DNA from: JAQBXX01 sp963925015 | GTDB lineage: Bacteria; Pseudomonadota; Gammaproteobacteria; SURF-13 | Assembly: GCA_963925015.1 (NCBI GenBank) | Contig: CAWUTX010000019.1 | Span: 1-17,448, forward strand | Length of the DNA: 17,448 nucleotides | Direction of reading: 5' to 3' | Shown: positions 7,677 through 15,653 of the stretch, piece by piece | Numbering within the stretch: the stretch's first letter is position 1 | Layout of the letters: the number at the start of each line of letters is the position of its first letter | The notes under the pieces: model-generated | Database searches by the model: none | The model's input: only the letters and a program-made list of their open reading frames with translations | Told to the model about the DNA's origin: nothing | Program-made: the position numbers and the translations under genes

Positions 7677-9517
7677 TGAGTAACATATTGCTCAGCGTGC
7701 GCAATCTCAGCGCCTGGTTTTCAATAGGGCAAGGCACGCTGCGCGCGGTGGACGGTGTCAGCTTCGACATCGCACGCGGGGAAACCTTCGCCCTGCTCGG
7801 CGAATCGGGCAGCGGCAAGTCGCTCACCGCGCTTTCGATCATGCGCCTGTTACCAGTGACCGCAAACGTGTCCGGCGAGGTGCGGCTGGACGGTGAGGAC
7901 TTGCTGGCACTGCCGGAGAGGGACATGCGCCGTGTGCGCGGCGGGCGCATCGCGATGATCTTCCAGGAGCCGATGACGAGCCTCAACGCGGTGCTCCCTA
8001 TTGGTGAGCAGATCAGCGAGGCGCTGCGCTGTCATCATCCAATCACGCTGCGCGCCGCGCGCAAGCGGGCGGTGGAATTGCTCGATGCGGTGGGTATCGC
8101 AGAGCCACAGCGCCGCTATCACGATTTTCCGCATCAGCTTTCCGGCGGCATGAAGCAGCGCGTCATGATTGCGATGGCGCTGGCGGGCGAGCCGGAGCTG
8201 CTCATCGCCGACGAACCTACCACGGCGCTGGACGTAACCATCCAGGCGCAGATTCTCGACCTGTTGCGCAGACTGCAAAAAGACACCGGCATGGCGCTGC
8301 TGCTCATCACGCACGATCTCGGCGTGGTGTCAGAGATGGCCGCGCGTGTTGCGGTGATGTATGCCGGACAGATTGTGGAGCAGGCGCCGCGCGCGCAATT
8401 CTTTGCTTCCCCCAAGCATCCCTACGCGCAAAAACTGTTCGAGTCTGTGCCCACCCTGGACAAGCGCGGTACGCGCCTGGCGGTGATGCGCGGCAGCGTG
8501 CCGCCGCTGGTGCAAACCTTTACCGGCTGCCGCTTTGCGCCGCGCTGTGATTTCGCCTGGCAGACCTGCCGCGAGACGGCGCCGGAACTGATAGCCGCCG
8601 GGGAGGGTGCCAGCGTGCGCTGCCATCTTTACGATGCGCGCTTCAGTAAGTCCGCTGCCGGAGCGCTGATCTCACGCGGCGAGGATGGGGCGCGGCAGGC
8701 GGCACCCTCCGCAGCGGATGAAGAACTGCTCGCGGTGGACGATCTCAAGGTCTATTTCCCCATCGAAAAGGGAATTTTCAAACACGTCGCCGGGTACGTG
8801 CGTGCGGTGGACGGTGTCTCGTTGCGCATTCGTGCCGGGCGCACGCTGGCGCTGGTGGGCGAGTCCGGTTGCGGCAAGACCACGGTGGGCAAGGGCATAC
8901 TGCAACTCATCCGTCCGACGGCGGGCAGCGTGCGCTTCGCGGGCACGGAGCTCACTCAATTACGTGGCGCGGCACTGCGCGCGCGCCGCGCCGATTTTCA
9001 GATCATCTTTCAGGATCCGTATTCATCACTCAATCCGCGCATGATGGTCGCTGACATCATCGAGGAAGGGATGATCGTACAGGGCGTGGGTAAAGCGGCG
9101 AGTGCGCGCGCCGCGCGCATCGCGCAGGTGCTGGAGCAGGTCGGGCTGCCGCCGGAGGCCCGATACCGTTATCCGCATGAATTCTCCGGCGGTCAGCGCC
9201 AGCGCATCAGCATCGCGCGCGCGCTGGCGGTGAATCCAAAACTCATCATTTGCGACGAGCCGACCAGTGCGCTCGATGTCTCGGTGCAGGCGCAGATACT
9301 GAATCTGCTGAAAACATTGCAGGAGGAAACCGGCATCGCCTATCTTTTCATCACGCACAATATCGCGGTGGTGGAATATCTCGCCGATGAAGTGGCGGTG
9401 ATGTATCAAGGGAGAATTGTCGAGCACGGTAGCGCGGAGCAGGTGCTGCGCAATCCGCAGCAGGAATACACGCGTGCGCTGCTCGCTGCGGTGCCGAAGA
9501 TTATCACCTACGCATAG
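7676..9517 (+). CDS. Fused double ATP-binding protein of peptide ABC transporter (YejF/DppD-DppF type)
   Basis: Cytoplasmic ATPase, 613 residues, with both nucleotide-binding domains in one chain, so it can power the two permeases by itself. Domain 1: Walker A GESGSGKS at 42-49, Q-loop Gln97, signature LSGGMKQ at 155-161, Walker B LLIADE at 175-180, switch His213. Then a C-terminal oligopeptide region with four cysteines (C285, C291, C298, C316) in the CRFAPRC and TCRETAPEL contexts; in some DppD-type proteins these hold an iron-sulfur cluster. A linker at about 320-348 leads to domain 2: Walker A GESGCGKT at 395-402, signature FSGGQ at 503-507, Walker B LIICDE at 523-528, switch His561. Both sites look catalytically complete. 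The start ATG shares one base with the previous stop (TAATG). Last gene of the operon. Confidence 0.95.
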   Translation: MSNILLSVRNLSAWFSIGQGTLRAVDGVSFDIARGETFALLGESGSGKSLTALSIMRLLPVTANVSGEVRLDGEDLLALPERDMRRVRGGRIAMIFQEPMTSLNAVLPIGEQISEALRCHHPITLRAARKRAVELLDAVGIAEPQRRYHDFPHQLSGGMKQRVMIAMALAGEPELLIADEPTTALDVTIQAQILDLLRRLQKDTGMALLLITHDLGVVSEMAARVAVMYAGQIVEQAPRAQFFASPKHPYAQKLFESVPTLDKRGTRLAVMRGSVPPLVQTFTGCRFAPRCDFAWQTCRETAPELIAAGEGASVRCHLYDARFSKSAAGALISRGEDGARQAAPSAADEELLAVDDLKVYFPIEKGIFKHVAGYVRAVDGVSLRIRAGRTLALVGESGCGKTTVGKGILQLIRPTAGSVRFAGTELTQLRGAALRARRADFQIIFQDPYSSLNPRMMVADIIEEGMIVQGVGKAASARAARIAQVLEQVGLPPEARYRYPHEFSGGQRQRISIARALAVNPKLIICDEPTSALDVSVQAQILNLLKTLQEETGIAYLFITHNIAVVEYLADEVAVMYQGRIVEHGSAEQVLRNPQQEYTRALLAAVPKIITYA

Positions 9518-9592
9518 CAAAGACGGCGCGCTTCATGTTTCCTTTCAGGCTGCTCATAAGTCAGCAAGTAAGGCGACACTTCCCGCTACGTC

Positions 9593-9617
9593 CCCGCCCC
9601 TTATTGGTGGGGGCGGG
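9593..9617. repeat. GC-rich hairpin, possible dispersed repeat
   Basis: CCCGCCCC (9593-9600) pairs perfectly with GGGGCGGG (9610-9617) around a 9-base loop, and is followed by ACAGGGTGGGGGT. It sits 76 bases after the transporter operon. No T-run follows on either strand, so it is not a standard intrinsic terminator, although it could slow polymerase or protect the 3' end. The composition resembles short dispersed palindromic units found between genes in gammaproteobacteria; only a genome-wide count would show whether it is one. Confidence 0.4.
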
Positions 9618-9647
9618 ACAGGGTGGGGGTAGAGTCAACAGGGTTTT

Positions 9648-9700
9648 TACTCAGGAGTCACATCAGTAATGTTGTCGCCATATTTGCTGGCTCCTGAGTA
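9648..9700. repeat. 13-bp inverted repeat at the 3' end of mltD
   Basis: TACTCAGGAGTCA (9648-9660) pairs with TGGCTCCTGAGTA (9688-9700) over 13 positions, with one G-U pair, enclosing 27 bases. Inside is a smaller ACAT/ATGT inverted repeat (9660-9663 and 9669-9672). The outer repeat ends one base from the mltD stop codon (9702-9704, TGA on the minus strand). No run of T follows the structure on either strand, so a rho-independent terminator is doubtful; it lies between convergent transcripts and may act as a transcript end or stability element. Confidence 0.5.
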
Positions 9701-9701
9701 T

Positions 9702-11054
9702 TCACTGCGCAGCAGCATAAAGCCTGAGCTTGAGGCCGGGCTTCAGGTATTTTCCATCGAGGCGGCTTTTATTCCATGCGCTCAACTGCGCTACGCTGAC
9801 CTTTAATGTACGCGCAATTCCACCCAGTGTGTCACCTTCGCGTACGACATAGTATGTCGGGTGGCCTTGTTTCGTGGCGGACCGATTCGCCTGCGCGGAT
9901 GACATGCGCCCGCCTGGGCCGAGGGCCGCGAGCCGCGCGCTGAATCTTGCGACCTTGTCCGCCGGCAGCAGGAGTTTCGTTTTGCCCTTGGGGTCGGTGG
10001 AGCCGCGCAGAAGGCCGGGATTCAGGCGCGCGAGTTCCTCGCGCGAGATGCCGGCGATTTTGGCCGCAAGATTCAGGTTGATCTGGCTGTCGAGATCGAC
10101 GCTGGCGAGATAGGGCGCGTCCGCAATGTAATTAAGTGTCACGCCGAAATCCTCCGGATTCGCCACGATGGAGGCAATCCCCAGCAGGCGCGGCACGTAG
10201 GTTTCTGTCTCGCGCGAGAGATCCAGCGACCAGAAGTCCGTGGGCTTGCCGACCTGCTGGTTTTTTTTCATGGCACGCTGCACGGTGCCTTCGCCCGCAT
10301 TGTAGGCCGCGAGGGTGAGCAGCCAGTCGCCATCGAAATCGGCATTGAGCCGTTGCAGGTATTTCAGCGCCGCATCGGTGGAGGCGATGACATCGCGGCG
10401 CCCGTCGTACCAGAAGGTTTTTGTGAGGCCAAAGTGCCGACCGGTGGAAGGGATAAATTGCCAGATGCCCGCCGCACCGCTGGTCGATGTGGCCGAGGCG
10501 AGAAAGGCGCTTTCGATGATTGGTATCAGCGCGATCTCGGTAGGCATGCTGCGCTTTTCCACCTCGCGTACGACGTAGTACATATAAGGTTTGGCGCGCC
10601 AGGTGACGGTGTCGAGATAGTCCTGGGAAGAGGCGTATTCCTCGGCCTCGGCCAGCACCTTGGGATGGTTGCGGTAAGGGAGCGAGAGGCCGGCGCGGAT
10701 GCGGCTCCATAAATCATTGCGTGGTGGCTGCTCCTCGGTGATCGGGGTGGCCAGGGCCTCGGGCGGGGCAAATTCTTTCTCCAGGCTCTCCCACAGGTTC
10801 GGGGTGACGGTGATGAGGTAATTTTCGTAGGAGAGGCTGGAGGGCGAGGCGGGGGCGGTGAGAGGTGTCCCGGAGGCGACCGTGGGCGGGGGCTGACCCG
10901 ACTCATAAGGCAGTATATAGCCTTTATTTAGCTTAATATTTTCAGACGTAGCCCCGGAATGTATGCCCGGCTGGGTGCAGCCGGACAAGCCCGTGCTGAC
11001 AAGCAACATTAGACAAAATCTTATCCCTAAGGCGCTGCGCTTCAGTCGCTTCAT
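9702..11054 (-). CDS. mltD: Membrane-bound lytic murein transglycosylase D
   Basis: Cleaves the MurNAc-GlcNAc bond of peptidoglycan, releasing 1,6-anhydromuropeptides, from the periplasmic face as a lipoprotein. From the ATG at 11054 it has 450 residues. Signal MKRLKRSALGIRFCLMLLVS with lipobox LSGC (Cys26). The transglycosylase domain spans about 150-300, with catalytic Glu181 in ALIPIIESAF, then SGAAGIWQFIPSTGRHFGL (substrate cleft) and LAAYNAGEGTV. A degenerate LysM-like segment at about 320-365 (GISREELARLNPG) is followed by a clear LysM domain at 401-446 (YYVVREGDTLGGIA), which binds glycan. A TTG at 11090 would extend the protein by 12 residues, but the ATG gives a normal lipoprotein signal. 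It follows gloB in the same direction, as in E. coli, and converges with the peptide transporter operon. Confidence 0.93.
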   Translation of the reverse strand: MKRLKRSALGIRFCLMLLVSTGLSGCTQPGIHSGATSENIKLNKGYILPYESGQPPPTVASGTPLTAPASPSSLSYENYLITVTPNLWESLEKEFAPPEALATPITEEQPPRNDLWSRIRAGLSLPYRNHPKVLAEAEEYASSQDYLDTVTWRAKPYMYYVVREVEKRSMPTEIALIPIIESAFLASATSTSGAAGIWQFIPSTGRHFGLTKTFWYDGRRDVIASTDAALKYLQRLNADFDGDWLLTLAAYNAGEGTVQRAMKKNQQVGKPTDFWSLDLSRETETYVPRLLGIASIVANPEDFGVTLNYIADAPYLASVDLDSQINLNLAAKIAGISREELARLNPGLLRGSTDPKGKTKLLLPADKVARFSARLAALGPGGRMSSAQANRSATKQGHPTYYVVREGDTLGGIARTLKVSVAQLSAWNKSRLDGKYLKPGLKLRLYAAAQ

Positions 11055-11106
11055 AGGAAAAATGGTAGAGGGAGGAGGGGGCTGGGTCAACCTAAAAGGC
11101 TAAAAC

Positions 11107-11886
11107 TTATAATGAGTCCAGATCATCTTTCCAACGTCGCACGACAGCAAAGACCTCTGCCGACGTGGACAGCGGGCGCCCGGCATAGTTCTCCGCTGCC
11201 GCTGTAACTACAGGGGTATGACAGCGCAGGAAGGGATTGGTGCGCAGTTCCAGCTCAAGGGGGGCGGGTACGGTCGGCAGATTCCGGGCGCGGAGGCCCG
11301 TGGCCTCGGTGATGCGGGCGCTGATGTCGGCGTTGTGCGGTTCGACCACGCGCGCGAAGGACAGGTTGTCCAGCGTGTATTCATGGCCGCAGTAAACCTG
11401 GGTTTCCGGCGCCAGCGCCGCGAGCTTGCAGAGAGAGTGATACATCTGGGGTGGCGTGCCTTCAAACAGATAACCGCAGCCGGCGGTGAACAGCGTGTCG
11501 CCGCAAAACAGGCAACCGTGTCCATAATAGGCGATGGCGCCGCGCGTGTGGCCGGGCACGTCGAGCACGCTGAGGGTGAGGCCGATCTCAGGGAGGGTCA
11601 CACGGTCACCTTCGCGCAGCGGATGGGTAATGGTAGGCACGGGTTCGTGCGCGGGCCCGTATACCGGGATGTCAAAGTGGCGCAGCAGCTCCGTCACCCC
11701 ACCCACATGATCGCGATGATGATGCGTAAGCAGTATCGCGCACGGCGTAAGGGATTGCCGCTGCAGTGCATCGAGCATGGGATGCGCGTCACCCGGATCG
11801 ACCATCGCGACACGCCGGCTGTCGGTATGACCGATGAGCCAGATATAATTATCTTTAAAGGCGGCGACGGGGTTCACCTGTATCAT
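11107..11886 (-). CDS. gloB: Hydroxyacylglutathione hydrolase (glyoxalase II)
   Basis: Hydrolyses S-lactoylglutathione to D-lactate and glutathione, the second step of methylglyoxal detoxification in the cytoplasm. 259 residues, close to the 251 of E. coli GloB. The metallo-beta-lactamase metal ligands are all present: THHHRDH at 54-60 (His55, His57, Asp59, His60), His113 in VPGHTRG, Asp130 in CGDTLF, and His168 in CGHEYT. The C-terminal helical domain that binds glutathione includes RTNPFLRC. The start MIQVNPVAAFKDNYIW matches the family. It is divergent from the methyltransferase gene, with only 48 bases between them, and is followed by mltD after 52 bases. An operon with mltD is likely. 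Confidence 0.96.
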   Translation of the reverse strand: MIQVNPVAAFKDNYIWLIGHTDSRRVAMVDPGDAHPMLDALQRQSLTPCAILLTHHHRDHVGGVTELLRHFDIPVYGPAHEPVPTITHPLREGDRVTLPEIGLTLSVLDVPGHTRGAIAYYGHGCLFCGDTLFTAGCGYLFEGTPPQMYHSLCKLAALAPETQVYCGHEYTLDNLSFARVVEPHNADISARITEATGLRARNLPTVPAPLELELRTNPFLRCHTPVVTAAAENYAGRPLSTSAEVFAVVRRWKDDLDSL

Positions 11887-11934
11887 GCGTACATGCTACA
11901 CCGCGCGCCCAGTTAGTAAAGGGTACCTCTAAAC
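11887..11934. promoter_or_regulatory. Short divergent intergenic region gloB / methyltransferase
   Basis: These 48 bases must hold the promoters or 5' ends of two divergent transcription units. No well-formed -35/-10 pair is visible. AAAGGG at about 11918-11923 could be the ribosome site for the plus-strand gene. The promoters may lie partly inside the opposite genes. Confidence 0.3.
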
Positions 11935-12726
11935 ATGCGACATAAAACCGGATACGAATGTGGCCCGCCGCCCGCCGTGCGGCGCTTGCAGCGCGCGTGG
12001 TATCGGCTGCGTCCCGGGCAATGGCTGCTCGAGACGGAATGCGCGCATCTTGCGGAATTGCTGCCCGACCTGTTCGGCTATCACGTGTTGCAGATCGGCT
12101 GCCTCGCGGAGGCCGATCTGCTCGGCAGCAGCCGTATCACTCACCGTGTCGTGCTGGCGGGTGATGCGGAGAGCGCCGGCGGGGCGGTTGTGCCCGGCGT
12201 CTACGCGCGGCCCGATGCACTGCCCATCGCCGCTGATTCGGTCGATGTGGTAGTGCTGGCCCATACGCTCGAATTCGAGGCCGATCCGCATGGCGTGCTG
12301 CGCGAGGCCGAGCGCGTGCTGATTGCCGAAGGCCATGTCGTGATTCTGGGCTTCAACCCGTGGAGCCTGTGGGGGCTGTGGCGTCTGGTACTGGCGCGTC
12401 GCGCGCGACCGCCGTGGTGCGGGCACTTTCTAAGTCTGCTGCGGATCAAGGACTGGCTCGCACTGCTTGGCTTCGACATGGTCAGTCAGCGCTCGTATTT
12501 TTTCCGTCCGCCGTTGCGGCATGCCGGCGTCATGCAACGGCTGCGCTTCATGGAAGCGCTGGGCGCGCGTGCCTGGCCGACCTGCGGCGGCGCGTATCTC
12601 GTGGTGGCGAAAAAGCGCGTGGCCACGCTCACGCCGATCAAGCCGCGCTGGCTTGCGCCGCGCCGTTTGGTGGCCGCGCGTATACCGGAAGCCAGCGCAG
12701 GTCAATCGCAACATGACCAGGAGTGA
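11935..12726 (+). CDS. Class I SAM-dependent methyltransferase, YafS-position homologue
   Basis: A 263-residue putative methyltransferase of unknown substrate. The Rossmann-type core is visible: motif I VLQIGCLAEADLL, a less canonical glycine loop than usual, an acidic turn near AGDAES, the region PIAADSVDVVVLAHTLEF corresponding to motif IV in Methyltransf_11-like proteins, then VLREAERVLIAEGHVVILGF (motif V/VI). WSLWGLWRL and a basic C-terminal tail follow. Its place between gloB and rnhA is that of E. coli yafS, and the sequence pattern agrees, so I infer the same family. It overlaps rnhA by 14 bases, which suggests coupled translation. The weak motif I leaves open that it binds SAM poorly or acts differently. 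Confidence 0.8.
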   Translation: MRHKTGYECGPPPAVRRLQRAWYRLRPGQWLLETECAHLAELLPDLFGYHVLQIGCLAEADLLGSSRITHRVVLAGDAESAGGAVVPGVYARPDALPIAADSVDVVVLAHTLEFEADPHGVLREAERVLIAEGHVVILGFNPWSLWGLWRLVLARRARPPWCGHFLSLLRIKDWLALLGFDMVSQRSYFFRPPLRHAGVMQRLRFMEALGARAWPTCGGAYLVVAKKRVATLTPIKPRWLAPRRLVAARIPEASAGQSQHDQE

Positions 12727-13204
12727 TGCAGTTGGGCCGGCCACCGCCGAGGCCGCCGTCGAAATTTTTACCGATGGCGCCTGCCGCGGTAATCCCGGCC
12801 CCGGCGGCTGGGGTGCGCTGTTACGCTATCAGGGGAAAGAAAAGTCCCTCTACGGCTCGGAGGTACACACCACCAACAACCGCATGGAGCTCATGGCGGT
12901 GATCATGGCGCTGGAGTCGCTGAAGCGCCCGTGTGCGGTGCAGGTCACCACCGACTCGCAGTATGTACACCACGGCATCAGCCAGTGGATCAGTGGCTGG
13001 AAGCGGCGCGGCTGGAAAACGGTGGACAAGAAGCCGGTCAAGAATGTCGATCTGTGGCAGCGTCTGGACAGCGCCGTTGCGGCGCATAAGGTAACGTGGC
13101 ACTGGGTGCGCGGCCACACCGGCCATCCGGAAAATGAAATTGCAGATAGGCTTGCGAACCGGGCCATAGATGAAATGAAACAGGAAAAGCGGGGCGCCCC
13201 ATGA
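12713..13204 (+). CDS. rnhA: Ribonuclease HI
   Basis: Degrades the RNA strand of RNA-DNA hybrids: R-loops, primer RNA and embedded ribonucleotides. 163 residues (E. coli RNase HI has 155). The four carboxylates and the histidine of the active site are all present: Asp21 in IFTDGACRGNPGPGGWG, Glu59 in NNRMELMAV, Asp81 in TTDSQYV, His135 in RGHTGHPENE, and Asp145 in EIADRLANRA. The basic handle region (GWKRRGWKTVDKKPVKN) that binds the hybrid is also there, marking the bacterial type with substrate-binding protrusion. The start ATG at 12713 lies inside the end of the methyltransferase gene; the extra 10 or so N-terminal residues are not conserved. The stop overlaps dnaQ in an ATGA. Confidence 0.97.
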   Translation: MTRSDAVGPATAEAAVEIFTDGACRGNPGPGGWGALLRYQGKEKSLYGSEVHTTNNRMELMAVIMALESLKRPCAVQVTTDSQYVHHGISQWISGWKRRGWKTVDKKPVKNVDLWQRLDSAVAAHKVTWHWVRGHTGHPENEIADRLANRAIDEMKQEKRGAP

Positions 13205-13899
13205 GACAGATCATCCTCGATACTGAAACCACCGGACTGGAGCCGTCGCAGGGGCACCGCATCATCGAGATCGGCTGCGTGGAGCTGGTCGACCGGCGCA
13301 AGACCGGCAACACCTTCCATTATTATCTACAACCCGACCGGGCCATTGATCCAGGCGCGAGCGAGGTACACGGCATCACCGACGAGCAGTTGGCTGGCAA
13401 GCCGCGTTTCCGCGATGTGGTGGACGAGTTCATGGATTTTCTGCGAGGCACCGAACTGGTGATCCACAACGCGGCGTTTGACATCGGTTTTCTCAACCAC
13501 GAGCTGGCCTTACTGGGTGCGGAGCGTGGCACGATGGCGGACTGTTGCACTGCGTCATGCACCCTGCAACTTGCGCGCTCGCTGCACCCCGGCCAGAAAA
13601 ACAACCTCGACAGCCTGTGCAAGCGTTACTCGGTGGACAACTCCCAGCGCGCCTACCACGGCGCGCTGCTCGACGCCGAAATCCTCGCCGAGGTCTACCT
13701 CGCCATGACCGGCGGCCAAGCCAGCCTGTTGAGCGATGCCGCGCATTTCACGTCGCAGGCCGAGACACTGCGGCGCGTGCCAAGCAAGCGCGCAGCGCTG
13801 CTCGTGGTGCATGCGACGGCGGAAGAGACCATTGCTCACGAAGAGCGGTTGCAGGCCATCGACAAGGCGAGTGGCGGGAATTGCATGTGGAATAAATAA
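13201..13899 (+). CDS. dnaQ: DNA polymerase III epsilon subunit (3'-5' proofreading exonuclease)
   Basis: Proofreading subunit of the replicative polymerase, bound between the alpha subunit and the sliding clamp. 232 residues. The DEDDh exonuclease motifs are complete: Asp7 and Glu9 in LDTETTG, Asp94 in IHNAAFDIGFLNHE, His153 and Asp158 in YHGALLDAEILAEVY. Directly after the nuclease domain, QASLL at 173-177 stands where E. coli has its weak clamp-binding motif. The remaining C-terminal tail (to residue 232) would contact the polymerase alpha subunit. The start ATG overlaps the rnhA stop by 4 bases. In E. coli rnhA and dnaQ are adjacent but divergent; here they run in the same direction as one unit with the methyltransferase gene. 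Confidence 0.96.
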   Translation: MRQIILDTETTGLEPSQGHRIIEIGCVELVDRRKTGNTFHYYLQPDRAIDPGASEVHGITDEQLAGKPRFRDVVDEFMDFLRGTELVIHNAAFDIGFLNHELALLGAERGTMADCCTASCTLQLARSLHPGQKNNLDSLCKRYSVDNSQRAYHGALLDAEILAEVYLAMTGGQASLLSDAAHFTSQAETLRRVPSKRAALLVVHATAEETIAHEERLQAIDKASGGNCMWNK

Positions 13900-13967
13900 A
13901 CGCTAGAGCGCGGATCTGCTGGCGTTGTAAAATGAATTGTACAATCAACCGAAGTTGTGGAGTCACT
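13900..13967 (+). promoter_or_regulatory. ilvD 5' region with ribosome site and a 10-bp palindrome
   Basis: A 68-base spacer between dnaQ and the preferred ilvD start. TAAAAT (13928-13933) and TACAAT (13940-13945) are possible -10 boxes, but no good -35 box is seen. ATTGTACAAT at 13936-13945 is a perfect 10-bp palindrome. GGAG at 13959-13962 is five bases before the ATG at 13968 and decides that start over the ATG at 13932, which has no ribosome site. Confidence 0.4.
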
Positions 13968-15641
13968 ATGCCGGACAATCGTAGAAGCAAAACCGTTACC
14001 CAAGGCGTGCAGCGTTCGCCCAACCGCGCCATGCTGCGTGCCGTAGGCTTCGGCGACGGGGACTTTAACAAGCCCATCGTCGGCGTGGCGAACGCACACA
14101 GCACCGTCACACCGTGCAATATGGGCATAGGCGCGCTGGCTGCGCGCGCTGAAGTTGCGTTGAAAAAAGCCGGTGCGATGCCGCAGATGTTCGGCACCAT
14201 CACCATTTCCGACGGCATTTCGATGGGCACCGAGGGCATGAAATATTCGCTGGTGTCGCGCGAGGTGATCGCCGATTCCATCGAAACCGTGTGCAGCGGT
14301 CAGAGCATGGACGGCGTGCTCGCCCTCGGCGGCTGCGACAAGAATATGCCAGGCGCAATGATCGCTATCGCGCGCATGAACATTCCGGCAATATTTGTTT
14401 ATGGCGGCACCATCAAGCCGGGCCACTACAAAGGCCGCGACCTCACCATCGTGAGCGCCTTCGAGGCGGTCGGTGAGTACACCGCGCATAAAATTGACGA
14501 ACACGATCTGCTGGAAATCGAGCGCCGCGCCTGCCCGGGCGCGGGTTCCTGCGGCGGCATGTTTACCGCCAACACCATGTCTTCGATCTTCGAGGCCATG
14601 GGCATGAGCCTGCCGTATTCCTCCACCATGGCGAACGAGGATGAAGAAAAGACCGTGAGTGCTGAGCAATCTGCGGAAGTGTTAGTGAATGCGATCAAAA
14701 AACAAATTCTGCCGCAACAGATATTGACGCGCAAGGCGTTTGAAAACGCGATTGCGGTGGCCATGGCGGTGGGCGGCTCCACCAACGCGGTGTTGCATCT
14801 GCTCGCCATCGCGCACGCCATGAAAGTGCCGCTCACGATTGATGACTTCGAGACTATCCGCGGGCGCGTGCCGGTGCTGTGCGACATAAAACCGTCGGGC
14901 CGTTATGTCGCCACCGATCTGCATCGGGCGGGCGGTATTCCGCAGGTAATGAAAATATTGCTCGCGCACGGTGTGTTGCACGGCGACGCGCTCACCATCA
15001 GCGGCCAGACCGTCGCAGAAGTGTTGAAAGACATACCGGAACAGCCGCGCCAGGATCAAGATGTGATCCGCCCGTGGAATAATCCCATGTATGCGCAAGG
15101 ACACCTCGCCATCCTCAAGGGCAATCTCTCGCCGGAAGGGTCGGTGGCGAAAATCACCGGCTTCAAGCTGGTCAAAATCACCGGCCCGGCGCGCGTTTTT
15201 GAGTCCGAGGAAACTTGCATGGAAGCCATCCTGGCGCAGAAAATCAAGCCCGGCGATATCGTGGTCATCCGCTACGAAGGCCCCAAGGGCGGGCCCGGCA
15301 TGCGCGAGATGTTGTCGCCCACCTCCACCCTCGTCGGCGCGGGTCTGGGCGACAGCGTGGGGTTGATTACCGACGGACGCTTCTCCGGCGGCACCTACGG
15401 CATGGTGGTGGGCCACGTTGCGCCGGAGGCAGCCGTGGGCGGCGCTATCGCGCTGGTGCAGGAGGACGATTCCATCACCATAGACGCCGACGCGCGTTTG
15501 CTGCAACTCAACGTGAGCGAAGCGGAGCTTGCCAAGCGCCGCGCCGCATGGAAACCGCCCACGCCGCGTTACACGCGCGGGGTACTGGCAAAATACGCCA
15601 AACAGGTTTCCAGCAGCAGCGTGGGCGCGGTGACGGATTAG
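13968..15641 (+). CDS. ilvD: Dihydroxy-acid dehydratase
   Basis: Dehydrates 2,3-dihydroxy-isovalerate and 2,3-dihydroxy-3-methylvalerate to the 2-keto acids that become valine, leucine and isoleucine; needs an iron-sulfur cluster and Mg2+. From the ATG at 13968 there are 557 residues. The three cluster cysteines are Cys50 (VTPCNMG), Cys123 (GGCDKNMPG) and Cys195 (PGAGSCGGMFTANTM). Asp82 (SDGISMG) and Lys125 are the expected metal-site residues, the lysine being carbamylated in studied homologues. The C-terminal domain has YEGPKGGPGM and ITDGRFSGGTYG. This is the shorter IlvD class (about 557-560 residues), distinct from the 616-residue E. coli enzyme; short forms studied elsewhere carry a [2Fe-2S] rather than [4Fe-4S] cluster (inference here). 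Followed by msrB after 12 bases, probably co-transcribed. Confidence 0.97.
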   Translation: MPDNRRSKTVTQGVQRSPNRAMLRAVGFGDGDFNKPIVGVANAHSTVTPCNMGIGALAARAEVALKKAGAMPQMFGTITISDGISMGTEGMKYSLVSREVIADSIETVCSGQSMDGVLALGGCDKNMPGAMIAIARMNIPAIFVYGGTIKPGHYKGRDLTIVSAFEAVGEYTAHKIDEHDLLEIERRACPGAGSCGGMFTANTMSSIFEAMGMSLPYSSTMANEDEEKTVSAEQSAEVLVNAIKKQILPQQILTRKAFENAIAVAMAVGGSTNAVLHLLAIAHAMKVPLTIDDFETIRGRVPVLCDIKPSGRYVATDLHRAGGIPQVMKILLAHGVLHGDALTISGQTVAEVLKDIPEQPRQDQDVIRPWNNPMYAQGHLAILKGNLSPEGSVAKITGFKLVKITGPARVFESEETCMEAILAQKIKPGDIVVIRYEGPKGGPGMREMLSPTSTLVGAGLGDSVGLITDGRFSGGTYGMVVGHVAPEAAVGGAIALVQEDDSITIDADARLLQLNVSEAELAKRRAAWKPPTPRYTRGVLAKYAKQVSSSSVGAVTD

Positions 15642-15653
15642 AGGCAAAAGGGT

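Noticed and set aside
9518..9701. Intrinsic terminator for the transporter operon
   Set aside because: Hairpins exist but neither is followed by a run of T on the relevant strand, so I list them as repeats only.
12467..12712. Upstream extension of RNase HI to 12467
   Set aside because: The extra 82 residues are an out-of-frame reading of the methyltransferase gene and match no RNase HI feature; the ATG at 12713 gives the family length.
13936..13945. ATTGTACAAT palindrome as an operator for ilvD
   Set aside because: Only 10 bp, AT-rich and single; chance occurrence cannot be excluded, so it is noted only within the 5' region.
13932..13967. ilvD start at 13932
   Set aside because: No ribosome site precedes it, whereas GGAG is five bases before the ATG at 13968 and that start fits the IlvD family N-terminus.
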